The notes under the pieces are model-generated. The model ran no database searches. It was not told the origin of the DNA and saw nothing but the letters and a program-made list of their open reading frames with translations. DNA of 54,522 nt from NCBI GenBank assembly GCA_964247295.1, contig CAXTTV010000008.1:1-54522 (forward strand), written 5' to 3'. Below, piece after piece: positions 38,257 to 47,336 of this stretch (its first letter is position 1; each line of letters opens with the position of its first letter). A program made the translations under genes and the position numbers. Origin of the DNA: CAXTTV01 sp964247295. GTDB lineage: Bacteria; Chloroflexota; Ktedonobacteria; Ktedonobacterales; Ktedonobacteraceae.

Positions 38257-38265
38257 TGTTATAAT
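38257..38265 (+). promoter_or_regulatory. Extended -10 promoter for the unknown gene pair
   Basis: TG-T-TATAAT at 38257-38265, 60 bases upstream of the ATG at 38325. A TTGATT lies 13 bases upstream of the -10, too close for a normal -35. Confidence 0.5.
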
Positions 38266-38324
38266 ACACTCGCGAAGATATCTGGGAATTATTCTATTTC
38301 TCATATTGAATAGGAAAATCACTT

Positions 38325-38981
38325 ATGGGCCAGTATAAAGAATGGTTACATAGTCTTGAGCTTGATTGGCAGCTCCGCACACAGGTGAAGACGCTGAAAA
38401 ATCAAATTTCTCACCTTCAAGCCCGCGCCGTTCAGTTAGAGCCTCTTCTTCCTACCGAACAGAATACGGTAATTCAGGCATTGCTGGCTTATGCTCAGGC
38501 CCCAATACGCTCTAAAGAGCCGCTGCCAATCCCCAGTCCAACTCTATCTCAGTCTCAATGGTCTCCGGCTTTCACTCAGCAGGCAACAATTGAGGAAGAG
38601 CTATTTGAACCGACACTTACGCTCAAAGCTTTACGTCCAACTGAGGTGAAACATCGAGGCCTACTCCACCGAGACAAGCTGGTCGAGCCAACCTCGCAAC
38701 CATCACAGATCCCTGTCCCCAACTCACCTCTGGAAACACCTCGTCTGGAGCTTAATGAAGAGGTTAAAATGCGCGCCCTTTTACAGATTGGCTCGCAGGA
38801 AGAGATCCACCTGCCCTGGTGGCTGGAACAGATGATGGTGAATACTCAGGGAACAGGTCCGATCGATCCCGAGACGGTTCGCACGAACCGCCTGATCCAA
38901 CGCTGGCTTACCCGCTGGGGGCAGCAGGTTCCAGCTCAGGAGGCACATCAAAAAAATTCTGAGGAGGCTCCCCCATTATGA
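38325..38981 (+). CDS. Hypothetical coiled-coil protein, 218 residues
   Basis: Residues about 1-45 are strongly helical (MGQYKEWLHSLELDWQLRTQVKTLKNQISHLQARAVQLEPLL), likely a coiled coil. A Pro/Ser/Thr-rich linker follows, with many acidic and Pro residues (LPIPSPTLSQSQWSPA, SQPSQIPVPNSPLETPRLELNEE), and a C-terminal helical segment with WWLEQMMVNTQGTGPIDPETVRTNRLIQRWLTRWGQQ. No membrane segment. It overlaps the next gene by ATGA, so the two are co-translated. I do not recognise the family; it might be a scaffold. Confidence 0.65.
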   Translation: MGQYKEWLHSLELDWQLRTQVKTLKNQISHLQARAVQLEPLLPTEQNTVIQALLAYAQAPIRSKEPLPIPSPTLSQSQWSPAFTQQATIEEELFEPTLTLKALRPTEVKHRGLLHRDKLVEPTSQPSQIPVPNSPLETPRLELNEEVKMRALLQIGSQEEIHLPWWLEQMMVNTQGTGPIDPETVRTNRLIQRWLTRWGQQVPAQEAHQKNSEEAPPL

Positions 38982-39853
38982 CTGATGCGGAGATGCCACA
39001 GCTTCCAACCCACGTTCAAAAATTGTATACTTCTATCTCTCAAGAGGAGTTCGCGCAATTCGAGGCTGGCTATCAATTTATTCAGATACAGCAGGAGATG
39101 GAGTCGATACAGGAACAGCTTTCGGAGGTTGAGCAACAACTTCGGGCGAATGCGACCATTATTCATGAGCTCCGTCCATCTTCTATGTCAATGGCCGCTC
39201 TCGCCCGATTGGAGGCTGGCAATGTGAGCGATCTCGATCTCCTCGATCAACTACTAGATCAAGGCGATTCCTGGTTGGACCTCTGTATGCAGCGCCTGAA
39301 CTATTGTGAGCAACATCATCTTATTAACGATGAGGACTACACCCGATGGTGTCAACACGCCCTTGAGGGTGCCTACGACTGGATCGATACGATGCGCGAG
39401 TCTGAAGAGCTGACTCAATCTGAGGAAGTAGAGATAGAACCTGAGGTGAGCGAGGCTCCAACTATCGAGGAGGAGCAGTTACTCCGCCGCCTCGCCAGCG
39501 AGGATACAGATGAGTTCAAATCTCTCTATGAAGATGAGGATGATCTCCTGCTCGCCCAGCCTCTGCCCAAAGAAGAGCTCCTACCTACTCCAGATAATCT
39601 ACCACTCCCAATCCCCACTATTACGTCGTATGCGATCTCCCTCCCACGACTCCCCGATACCCCTCGGCTGGCCTTCCTACCTGAGGAAAATACAAGGGAA
39701 CAGGAGACTGAAACGGAAGAGGATGCTGTGACGGGCGTGATCACCCGCCCCGTTCTTGGAAAGAATACACAAAAAAGGCGCAAGGTCTCTCGACCACAAC
39801 AATCAGGCCCGATGAAAAGCCTGCTTAAGAAGGTACTGCGCTCACGACGGTAA
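38978..39853 (+). CDS. Hypothetical coiled-coil protein, 291 residues
   Basis: ATG 38978 overlaps the upstream stop, with GAGGAGG before it. The N-terminus (about 10-70) is a coiled coil (FAQFEAGYQFIQIQQEMESIQEQLSEVEQQLRANATIIHELRPSSM). The middle has a WLDLCMQRLNYCEQHHLINDEDYTRWCQHALEGAYDWIDTM segment, then an acidic stretch (EEVEIEPEVSEAPTIEEEQ), and a basic tail (KKVLRSRR) after a Pro-rich, Thr/Glu-rich part. Composition is like its upstream partner. Family not recognised. The basic tail could contact nucleic acid or membrane. Confidence 0.65.
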   Translation: MTDAEMPQLPTHVQKLYTSISQEEFAQFEAGYQFIQIQQEMESIQEQLSEVEQQLRANATIIHELRPSSMSMAALARLEAGNVSDLDLLDQLLDQGDSWLDLCMQRLNYCEQHHLINDEDYTRWCQHALEGAYDWIDTMRESEELTQSEEVEIEPEVSEAPTIEEEQLLRRLASEDTDEFKSLYEDEDDLLLAQPLPKEELLPTPDNLPLPIPTITSYAISLPRLPDTPRLAFLPEENTREQETETEEDAVTGVITRPVLGKNTQKRRKVSRPQQSGPMKSLLKKVLRSRR

Positions 39854-39858
39854 CTCCC

Positions 39859-40443
39859 TTATTGTTGAGGTGGCGGGGGCATACCTGGCATCGGCACTTG
39901 AGGACCATTTCCATTCTTCCGAACAAAACTCTGATTGCCTGGCAGGTTCGATGGCGGAGGGGGAAAACCAGGCACAGTGCGATTGGATGCGTTTGATTGT
40001 GTAACAGGACCAGGCTGCTGAGGTAAAGGCGGCAAGGGCTGCACATTACCGATCATCTGCCCCGAGTTGGGGGGCATACTCGTTATCCCTGATTGGCTCG
40101 GTCCTAATGATCCGGGCATCGGGACCACTCCAGATACCATTGGCGCTGGCAGTGGCCCTGTGGGCATCCGCTGCGGAGTCTGCCCCTTCTCTTGCTCTAA
40201 ATCTCGCACTCGCTGCCGCAGTTGCTCGATCTCTTTTCTATCTTTACGCGCCCCATGTGTTGACAGCAAAAAGAGGACCAATGCTCCTAACAAGAAGGCA
40301 GCAAGAAGCAGCAATCCTAACGAGAAGTAGGGCGAGAGGCCCAGATAATAGGATAGCTGCACCCGGTTCGTCAGATTCAGAAACGCGAGGGCAATGACTG
40401 CGCCTCCAATCAATAACGATACCAGTAAGAGAATAAAAAACAC
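39859..40443 (-). CDS. LapA-domain-like membrane protein with Pro-rich tail
   Basis: GTG start with GGAGG five bases before. The N-terminus has two membrane helices (about 3-25 and 38-62; MFFILLLVSLLIGGAVIALAFLNLTNRVQLSYYLG and LGLLLLAAFLLGALVLFLLSTHG) with the 'N.......' pattern of LapA/DUF1049 proteins (YciS). A coiled-coil stretch (RKDRKEIEQLRQRVRDLEQEKG) follows, then about 110 residues rich in Pro/Gly/Asn/Met (PPPPSNLPGNQSF, PMPGMPPPPQQ). LapA-like proteins assist lipopolysaccharide or envelope assembly in Gram-negatives, but the role here is unclear. Converges on the previous gene with a 5-base gap. Confidence 0.72.
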   Translation of the reverse strand: MFFILLLVSLLIGGAVIALAFLNLTNRVQLSYYLGLSPYFSLGLLLLAAFLLGALVLFLLSTHGARKDRKEIEQLRQRVRDLEQEKGQTPQRMPTGPLPAPMVSGVVPMPGSLGPSQSGITSMPPNSGQMIGNVQPLPPLPQQPGPVTQSNASNRTVPGFPPPPSNLPGNQSFVRKNGNGPQVPMPGMPPPPQQ

Positions 40444-40847
40444 ATATGCCTCCTTGAATAATGTTCAGCCAGATTGCTAGAAAAAACGTGACTTACCGCT
40501 TTTTTTCCCTCCCCTACCTAACGCTACAAGACTGCCGCTTCTTCTGATACGCCACAGAATGTACCTAGTATAGTGAAAGAGAAACGGTGATGCAAGAAAA
40601 AAGGTGCGACCGCATTGACTCGACAACGAAGACAATGTATGCTAATCTCTGTTAGGCGTTTCCTTGCATTGGTGACGCTTTTCCTTTTGCTCTGACAAAC
40701 CGGTATCCATCTTTTATGATACTCCAAATCGCTACAAATACCCAGCCTTCACGGCTTCAATAGGCATATTATCACAGGCACTTACTCTTTGCTCCTATCA
40801 ACAGGTGCTGCTCACTCACGGCTCATCATCTTATGTAGAGGTACAAC
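40444..40847. other. Divergent gap between the LapA-like gene and mutS
   Basis: It holds the plus-strand promoter at 40615-40643 and must hold the LapA-like promoter near 40500. No RNA gene or clear palindrome is seen. Confidence 0.4.
40615..40643 (+). promoter_or_regulatory. Promoter candidate for mutS
   Basis: TTGACT (40615-40620) and TATGCT (40638-40643) with a 17-base spacer, 205 bases before the mutS GTG. Confidence 0.55.
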
Positions 40848-43634
40848 GTGCTGTTTCAAGAATACGAGAAAAACAATCCCGCCCATAGCCCGGTCCGCGC
40901 TCAGTATTTGCAGATAAAGCAACAGAATCCGGATGCGGTCCTCTTTTTCCGTATGGGGGATTTTTATGAGATGTTCGATGAGGATGCTGAAATTGTCGCT
41001 CGCGAATTGGAGATCGCGCTGACCCGCCGCGATTTCGGTCGCGGCCAGAAATCTCCTATGGCGGGTATCCCTCATCAGGCTGCCGATAGCTATATCGCCC
41101 GCCTGGTTGGCAAGGGATACCGGGTGGCTGTCTGCGAGCAGATGACCGATCCTTCAGCCTCTAAAGGGATCGTGGAGCGCGCGGTGGTCCAGATTGTGAC
41201 GCCCGGAACGGTTGTCGATCCGACGATGCTGGCGGCGAAGCGCAATAATTTTCTGGCAAGTGCTCTCATTAGTAAAAACGCGGTGGGGATCGCCTATGTG
41301 GATATTACAACAGGCGAGTTCGCGGTCACTCAGTTCAACACAACCGAACCCGAACTGGCGCTACAACAGGAGATCGCGCGCGTGGCTCCCGCTGAGGTGC
41401 TGATCGAGGCGAATTATACCCCCGTGGGCAGCCGCAAGCGCCGCTGGCTCGCAACGGTGATGAGCGAGAAGCAGGTGACGAAGGTTGGCAGCAATGGCGA
41501 TCCCAATGCCGAGATCCCTGAACTTGATGAGGAGGATGAGGAGGAGAACGATTATGCTCCGCTTAATCGTTTACTCTCCAATGTGGCGGATCATGTGACC
41601 CCTTACGATGCTCGCTTCTTTTCTGCGGAGGATGCTCGCCATCGCTTGCTGACACATTTTGAGGTGGCTTCGCTTGAGGGCTTTGGCTGCGATGATCTTC
41701 CTCTGGCGATCCGGGCGGCGGGGGCTGTGCTGGCGTATCTTCAGGAGACCCAAAAGGGCCTGCTCCGCCAACTTACCTCTCTGGAAACGTACGCGACAAA
41801 TTCGTTTATGACGTTGGATCTGTATACTCGGCGGAATCTGGAGCTTTTTGAGAGTGGTCGCGGCGGTACGGTCAAAGGATCACTTCTCTGGGTGCTGGAC
41901 CGCACCCGCACACCAATGGGTGGCCGCCTTCTCCGTCGCTGGATCGGCCAACCCCTGTTAGATCTTCCTCAACTTCAACAACGCCAGCGCTCAATTGGTG
42001 AACTGCTCTCTACTCCCTTGCTTCAAGCTCGGATGGGGGAGGCCTTAAAAAAGGTGGGGGATGTTGAGCGCTTGATTAACCGCGTGCGCCAGCGGATCGC
42101 CTCACCCAGAGATCTGGTGGCCCTGGCAAATAGTCTGAGGGCTGCCGCCGATCTCCAGAGCCTCCTGCCCCCCGAGACGGAGACGGAACATCCGATGCTC
42201 TCCCAACACCTCCTGCAATTAACGGATAATCAGGAGACGATTGATTGGATTGAGCAGACGCTGGTTGAAAATCCACCAATGAGCATCTCCGAGGGGGGGA
42301 TGATCCGCTCCGGCTACCATCAGGAACTGGATCATATCCGCTCAGCCTCGACTGATGGCAAACAGTGGATGTCCGATTTTGAGCAGCGTGAGCGCCGCCG
42401 AACTGGTATTCAAAATCTTCGAGTCGGCTTTAATAAGGTGTTCGGCTACTTTATTGAAGTGAGCAATAATAATAAAAATCGCGTACCCACTGACTATATT
42501 CGCAAACAGACGCTGACTGGTAGCGAGCGCTTTATTACTCCAGACCTGAAAGAGTATGAGACGCTGATCCTGAATGCTACCGATCGGATCAATAAGCTGG
42601 AGAATGAGCTTTTTGTGGAACTGCGCACAAGGATCGCTCTGGAGCACGCTGAACAGATTCTTACGACTGCCCGCGCTCTGGCCGAGATCGATGTCTATTT
42701 AAGCCTGGCAGAGGTGGCGTCCCAGCAGAACTATACCTGTCCTCAACTCCGCGAGGACGATACCATCCATATTATCGCGGGCCGCCATCCGGTGGTAGAA
42801 CAGGCCCAGCCAGGTGCCCCCTTTATCTCTAATGACGCCGATCTCTCTACGAGCGAAAGCCAGATCACGATTATTACTGGTCCGAATATGGCAGGTAAAT
42901 CCACCTATTTAAGACAGGTAGCCTTAATTACATTGATGGCACAGATCGGCTCCTACGTTCCAGCGGAGAGCGCGAGAATTGGGATGGTCGATCGAATCTT
43001 CACCCGCATCGGGGCACAGGATGATCTGGCGACCGGTCAAAGCACTTTTATGGTGGAGATGGTGGAGACGGCCAACATTCTCCATCATGCGACTCCTCGA
43101 AGCCTGATTATTTTGGATGAGATTGGACGTGGGACCAGCACATACGATGGTCTGGCGATCGCCCGTTCGATTGTGGAATATCTGCATAATAATAAACGCT
43201 GCGGGGCCCGAACGCTTTTCGCGACCCATTATCATGAATTGGTAGAGGTCTCGAAATTGCTTCCCCGCGTCCGCTGCTTGAATGTCGCGGTTAGCGAGGA
43301 GGATGGGAAGGTAATCTTCCTGCGGAAGATCATCCCAGGTGGCGCGGACAAAAGTTATGGCCTCCACGTGGCTCAGCTCGCGGGTATCCCCCGCCCAGTA
43401 ATCCATCGCGCGGAGGAGATCCTCACGGAACTGGAGCAAAAAGGTGAGGCCCGTTCCCGCCGTAAGATGATGCAGGAGATGGCGATGCCTGCCGCCTGGC
43501 AGATGACGATGTTCGCCTCAGAAAAGCATCCGTTGATCGAAGAGATCCAGAAACTGGCCATCGACGAGCTGACACCCATCGAAGCGATTAGTAAACTCTA
43601 TGAGCTTCAACAAAAAGCCAAACAGGAGGGCTAG
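40848..43634 (+). CDS. mutS: DNA mismatch repair protein MutS
   Basis: The 928-residue ATPase recognises mismatched bases. The mismatch-binding motif is FFRMGDFYEMF at about residue 32. Later come the domain V motifs: Walker A GPNMAGKSTYLRQ (about 680-690), LATGQSTFMVEM, ILDEIGRGTSTYDGLAIARSIVEYLHN, and the HTH-like C-terminal region with GIPRPVIHRAEEILTELEQ. An acidic insertion (ELDEEDEEENDYAP) sits in the first third. The start GTG has GAGGT about five bases away. mutL is not adjacent. Confidence 0.98.
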   Translation: MLFQEYEKNNPAHSPVRAQYLQIKQQNPDAVLFFRMGDFYEMFDEDAEIVARELEIALTRRDFGRGQKSPMAGIPHQAADSYIARLVGKGYRVAVCEQMTDPSASKGIVERAVVQIVTPGTVVDPTMLAAKRNNFLASALISKNAVGIAYVDITTGEFAVTQFNTTEPELALQQEIARVAPAEVLIEANYTPVGSRKRRWLATVMSEKQVTKVGSNGDPNAEIPELDEEDEEENDYAPLNRLLSNVADHVTPYDARFFSAEDARHRLLTHFEVASLEGFGCDDLPLAIRAAGAVLAYLQETQKGLLRQLTSLETYATNSFMTLDLYTRRNLELFESGRGGTVKGSLLWVLDRTRTPMGGRLLRRWIGQPLLDLPQLQQRQRSIGELLSTPLLQARMGEALKKVGDVERLINRVRQRIASPRDLVALANSLRAAADLQSLLPPETETEHPMLSQHLLQLTDNQETIDWIEQTLVENPPMSISEGGMIRSGYHQELDHIRSASTDGKQWMSDFEQRERRRTGIQNLRVGFNKVFGYFIEVSNNNKNRVPTDYIRKQTLTGSERFITPDLKEYETLILNATDRINKLENELFVELRTRIALEHAEQILTTARALAEIDVYLSLAEVASQQNYTCPQLREDDTIHIIAGRHPVVEQAQPGAPFISNDADLSTSESQITIITGPNMAGKSTYLRQVALITLMAQIGSYVPAESARIGMVDRIFTRIGAQDDLATGQSTFMVEMVETANILHHATPRSLIILDEIGRGTSTYDGLAIARSIVEYLHNNKRCGARTLFATHYHELVEVSKLLPRVRCLNVAVSEEDGKVIFLRKIIPGGADKSYGLHVAQLAGIPRPVIHRAEEILTELEQKGEARSRRKMMQEMAMPAAWQMTMFASEKHPLIEEIQKLAIDELTPIEAISKLYELQQKAKQEG

Positions 43635-43670
43635 AAAACTTCAGGATGGTGGGTTAAAGGCGGAATATTT

Positions 43671-43800
43671 GTAGGGCAGTAGCTTGCAACTCCGTTGGAA
43701 TTCCCAACGGGTGGGTCGAATGAAGTAGATCGGGTCACGTGTGGACCCGTGCCCAGGGGAGCAGCGGAGTCAGTGGCGTAGGACGGGCACGCAATGATGC
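43671..43800 (+). repeat. REP-like array B: GTAG-headed hairpin units
   Basis: GTAG recurs at 43671, 43725 and 43778, spacing 54 and 53. Unit one carries CCGTTGG/CCAACGG; unit two carries CGGGTC/GACCCG and is nearly the same as the third unit of array A (27 of the first 29 bases, with CGGGTCACGTGTGGACCCG fully identical); unit three carries GGACGG/CCGTCC. The array is on the opposite strand to array A. It sits in the 319-base gap between mutS and tkt. Confidence 0.7.
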
Positions 43801-43890
43801 TCCACCGTCCACCGCCTGAAGGACCCTTTTTTCTGCCACTGCAAAAAAATGAACGACACCCTACCAGATCCGCAGCCTTTCAAATTCTCA

Positions 43891-43911
43891 TGATAGGTGG
43901 TATCATATAAT
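43891..43911 (+). promoter_or_regulatory. -10 box and inverted repeat upstream of tkt
   Basis: TATAAT at 43906-43911 is 43 bases before the tkt TTG. Directly before it, TGATA-GGTGG-TATCA (43891-43905) is a perfect five-base-arm repeat that could bind a regulator or shield the promoter. No good -35 is seen. Confidence 0.4.
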
Positions 43912-43953
43912 CGATGGACAATAGTGTAGTTCTTACAATATCGGGAGGACGTT

Positions 43954-45969
43954 TTGACAACACTCGATAAGAAGCTTGCTGATAACGCGGCGCTAGAGGC
44001 GCTGTGCATCAATACGATTCGTACTCTGGCGATGGATCAAGTTCAAAAGGCGAATTCCGGTCACCCAGGAACCGCGATGGCGCTGGCCCCCCTGGCCCAC
44101 CTTCTCTGGACTCGCCACCTCCGGTACAATCCTCGCAATCCCCAGTGGCTTGACCGCGATCGCTTTATTCTTTCCGCAGGTCACGCCAGTGTTCTTCAAT
44201 ATAGTATGCTCTATCTGACCGGCTATGATCTCTCCCTGGATGATCTTAAGAATTTTCGCCAATGGGGCAGCAAGACCCCTGGTCATCCTGAGTATCATGA
44301 GACTCCCGGCGTAGAGTTGACAACCGGCCCTCTGGGCGCTGGCTTCTCGATGGGCGTCGGCATGGCGATGGCTGAACGCTACCTTGCCAGCCGCTTCAAT
44401 AAGCCGGATCAGGCAATTGTCAATCATCACATCTATGCGATCTGTAGCGATGGCGATCTGATGGAGGGGGTGAGTTCTGAGGCCGCTTCCCTCGCCGGTC
44501 ATTTGAAGCTGGGCAAGCTGATCTATTTCTATGATCATAATAATATTACGATCGAGGGTCAGGCGACACTCGCCTTCTCTGAGAATGTCGGCCAGCGCTT
44601 TGAAAGCTATGGCTGGCATGTGCAGCAGATCGAAGATATCAATGATCTTAAGAAGTTGGATCAGGCAATTGAAAATGCGAAGGCGGAGGCAGATCGCCCT
44701 TCACTGGTGATTGTGCGCTCGACGATCGCTTTTGGAAGCCCGAACAAGGCGAATACCGCCGGCGCTCACGGCTCTCCTCTTGGTGAGGATGAGGTCTTGC
44801 TGACCAAGCGAAATCTGGGCTGGCCTTCAGAGGAAACCTTCTTTGTTCCAGAGCAAGCTTTAACGGCCTACCGTCAGGCAGCCGAGAAACGCGCTCAAAC
44901 AGAACAAACCTGGAATGCATTATATTCTGACTATAAGAAAGGCAATCCAGATCTGGCGGCGCACTGGGAACGTGAGCAGCGCGGCGAGCTCCCCAAGGGC
45001 TGGGATCGCGATATTCCCAAGTTCCCTGCCGGTGAGTCGATGGCGACCCGCGTCTCCGCTGGAAAGGTTTTGAATGCGATCGCTCCCAATCTGCCAACAC
45101 TGCTTGGCGGTTCTGCGGATCTAGCCCCCTCCAATAACACAAATATGAAGGAGCTGGGCGATTTTGGGCCCGAAACAACTGGTCGCAATCTGCACTTTGG
45201 GATACGCGAGCATGCAATGGGCGGCGCGGTAAATGGGATGGCTCTGCATGGCGGTGTAATTCCCTTTGGCGCGACCTTCCTAATCTTCTCTGATTATATG
45301 CGCCCTTCAATCCGTCTAGCCTCGATTATGCAGTTGAAGTCGATCTTTGTGTACACACACGATAGCATTGGCCTCGGTGAGGATGGCCCTACCCACCAGT
45401 CAGTGGAACAACTGGCCTCTCTCCGGGCGATTCCCGGCCTCACGGTGGTACGCCCCTGCGATGCGAACGAGGCTGCGGCAGCCTGGCGGATCGCGATCGA
45501 ACACAAAGGTCCGGTGGCGATCGCTCTGAGCCGGCAAAATCTGCCTACGATGGAGGCTTCAGCCGATCTAAGCAAGGTTGTGAAGGGGGCCTATGTTCTT
45601 AGCGATAGCCAGGAAACACCCAAAGTGATTCTGATCGCGACTGGCTCTGAGGTTGAGCTGGCCCAGAATTCCGCGAACCAGTTGCGTCAGGATGGCGTTC
45701 CTACACGTGTAGTAAGTATGCCCAGTTGGGAACTTTTTGAGGAGCAATCGACCGAGTATAAAGAGTCGGTCCTGCCGAAAAATATCACGGCTCGTGTGGC
45801 GATTGAGGCGGCCTCTTCCTTTGGCTGGACGCGCTATATCGGGGCTGAGGGAACAACGGTCACGCTCGATCACTTTGGAGCCTCTGCTCCCGCGAAAACA
45901 TTGTTTAAGGAGTTCGGCTTTACGATTGAGAATGTGGTCGCGAAGGCGAAAGCATTAATTACCCATTAA
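43954..45969 (+). CDS. tkt: Transketolase
   Basis: Thiamin-diphosphate enzyme of 671 residues moving two-carbon units between sugar phosphates. Hallmarks: HPGTAMALAPLAHLLWTR early, CSDGDLMEGVSSEAASLAGHLKLGKLIYFYDHNNITIEG (thiamin-diphosphate binding GDL...N), and HDSIGLGEDGPTHQSVEQLASLR (transketolase motif). Length is usual. TTG start with GGGAGG six bases before. First of a run of six pentose-phosphate genes with the same orientation. Confidence 0.97.
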   Translation: MTTLDKKLADNAALEALCINTIRTLAMDQVQKANSGHPGTAMALAPLAHLLWTRHLRYNPRNPQWLDRDRFILSAGHASVLQYSMLYLTGYDLSLDDLKNFRQWGSKTPGHPEYHETPGVELTTGPLGAGFSMGVGMAMAERYLASRFNKPDQAIVNHHIYAICSDGDLMEGVSSEAASLAGHLKLGKLIYFYDHNNITIEGQATLAFSENVGQRFESYGWHVQQIEDINDLKKLDQAIENAKAEADRPSLVIVRSTIAFGSPNKANTAGAHGSPLGEDEVLLTKRNLGWPSEETFFVPEQALTAYRQAAEKRAQTEQTWNALYSDYKKGNPDLAAHWEREQRGELPKGWDRDIPKFPAGESMATRVSAGKVLNAIAPNLPTLLGGSADLAPSNNTNMKELGDFGPETTGRNLHFGIREHAMGGAVNGMALHGGVIPFGATFLIFSDYMRPSIRLASIMQLKSIFVYTHDSIGLGEDGPTHQSVEQLASLRAIPGLTVVRPCDANEAAAAWRIAIEHKGPVAIALSRQNLPTMEASADLSKVVKGAYVLSDSQETPKVILIATGSEVELAQNSANQLRQDGVPTRVVSMPSWELFEEQSTEYKESVLPKNITARVAIEAASSFGWTRYIGAEGTTVTLDHFGASAPAKTLFKEFGFTIENVVAKAKALITH

Positions 45970-46035
45970 TCCGCCAGAGAAGATATAATGTCAAAGGTGT
46001 TTCAGGGACAGAAAGCGTAGTAATGCGCTTACCAG

Positions 46036-46069
46036 AGGGTGTAGAACTGACGATACGGGTCTACACCCT
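46036..46069 (+). promoter_or_regulatory. Hairpin between tkt and tal
   Basis: AGGGTGTAGA (46036-46045) pairs perfectly with TCTACACCCT (46060-46069), loop of 14 bases. No T tract follows, so more likely a processing or stability element than a terminator. Confidence 0.55.
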
Positions 46070-46086
46070 GAGAAGGGAAAGGTGTC

Positions 46087-47232
46087 ATGACCAATCCATT
46101 ACAACAGTTGCATGACTTAGGACAGAGCGTCTGGTACGATAATATCGACCGCGCTCAGCTTGATGCCGGCGATTTTAAAAGAATGTTGGATGCACAAGAG
46201 ATTGTTGGTGTGACGGCAAATCCAACGATTTTCGAGAAGTCGATCAGTAGCGGCCATGCCTATGATGCGCAGATCGAGCAGTTGATCCGCGAGGGCAAGA
46301 ACACAAACGAAGTTTATGATGCGGTGATTATTCAGGACATTCGGACCGTGGCCGATCTCCTCCGCCCTATCTATGATCGCACAAATGGCGCGGATGGCTA
46401 TGTCAGCCTGGAGGTCTCTCCAGAACTGGCTCACGATACCAAAGGCACGATCGATGAGGCGGCTCGCTTCTGGCAGATGGTCCAGCGACCCAACCTGATG
46501 ATTAAGATCCCAGCGACTCCCGAGGGTATCCCAGCGATCCGTGAGACGCTCGCCAACAGTATTAATGTGAATGTCACCTTGATTTTCTCATTAGAAAGCT
46601 ATAAGCAGGTCGCCAATGCCTATATCGAGGCCCTTGAGGAACTGAATGGAGCCGGCAAAGATGTGAGTCATATCGCTTCGGTCGCCAGCTTCTTTGTGAG
46701 CCGCGTCGATACGCTGGTAGATAAGCTGCTGGAAGACAAGATTAAGGCTTCCTCTAATGAGAACGAGAAGACGCATCTAAAAAGCCTTGAAGGCAAGGCT
46801 GCGATCGCCAATGCCCGCGTGGTTTATCAAGAGTTCCAGAAGATCTTCAATACACCTCGCTTTGAGGCCCTGAAGCATGTTGGCGCACATGTACAACGGC
46901 CACTCTGGGCCAGCACCAGTACGAAAAATCCCGCTTATCGCGATGTCCTATATGCCGAGGAGTTGATTGGCCCCGATACCGTGGATACAATGCCACTAGA
47001 GACAGTGAACAATTTCCGCGATCATGGGGTGGCTGCCAATACGATCCAGAAGGATGTCCCTCAGGCCTCCCAGGCTTTAGCGGATCTGGAGAAGGTCGGT
47101 ATTCACTACGATGATATCACCCTTCAGCTTCTGAAAGAGGGAGTCCAGAAATTTTCCGACTCTTTCCATCAACTCTTCAAAGGGATTGAAGATAAAAAGA
47201 ACGCTCTGGCCGAGAAGCAGGGCAACCGCTAG
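46087..47232 (+). CDS. tal: Transaldolase (long form)
   Basis: The 381-residue enzyme moves three-carbon units from sedoheptulose 7-phosphate to glyceraldehyde 3-phosphate. NLMIKIPATPEGIPAIRETLANSINVNVTLIFS holds the Schiff-base lysine region, and PLWASTSTKNPAYRDVLYAEELIGPDTVDTMP is typical of the long actinobacterial/Chloroflexi/cyanobacterial transaldolases. Gap to tkt of 117 bases with a hairpin; zwf follows 210 bases later. The N-terminal QSVWYDNIDRAQLDAGDFKRML is typical too. Confidence 0.96.
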   Translation: MTNPLQQLHDLGQSVWYDNIDRAQLDAGDFKRMLDAQEIVGVTANPTIFEKSISSGHAYDAQIEQLIREGKNTNEVYDAVIIQDIRTVADLLRPIYDRTNGADGYVSLEVSPELAHDTKGTIDEAARFWQMVQRPNLMIKIPATPEGIPAIRETLANSINVNVTLIFSLESYKQVANAYIEALEELNGAGKDVSHIASVASFFVSRVDTLVDKLLEDKIKASSNENEKTHLKSLEGKAAIANARVVYQEFQKIFNTPRFEALKHVGAHVQRPLWASTSTKNPAYRDVLYAEELIGPDTVDTMPLETVNNFRDHGVAANTIQKDVPQASQALADLEKVGIHYDDITLQLLKEGVQKFSDSFHQLFKGIEDKKNALAEKQGNR

Positions 47233-47254
47233 CTCTTCTGAAATAATCGGTGGT

Positions 47255-47336
47255 GAAAGTAGAGATCATCATAGTAGAGCTTGTTCTCTCTAGTAAAATG
47301 GTAGGGGTACTCTTTTGGGCTACCATCTCTACTTTC
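47255..47336. repeat. Inverted repeats between tal and zwf
   Basis: GAAAGTAGAGAT (47255-47266) and ATCTCTACTTTC (47325-47336) are perfect complements; an inner ATGGTAG/CTACCAT pair (near 47299-47326) lies inside. The nested palindromes span the intergenic region and may be a mobile repeat relic or an mRNA structure. Confidence 0.55.

Noticed and set aside
43671..43800. CRISPR array
   Set aside because: Spacing is regular but units differ internally, there are only three, and no cas genes are present; the hairpin pattern fits REP-like repeats better.
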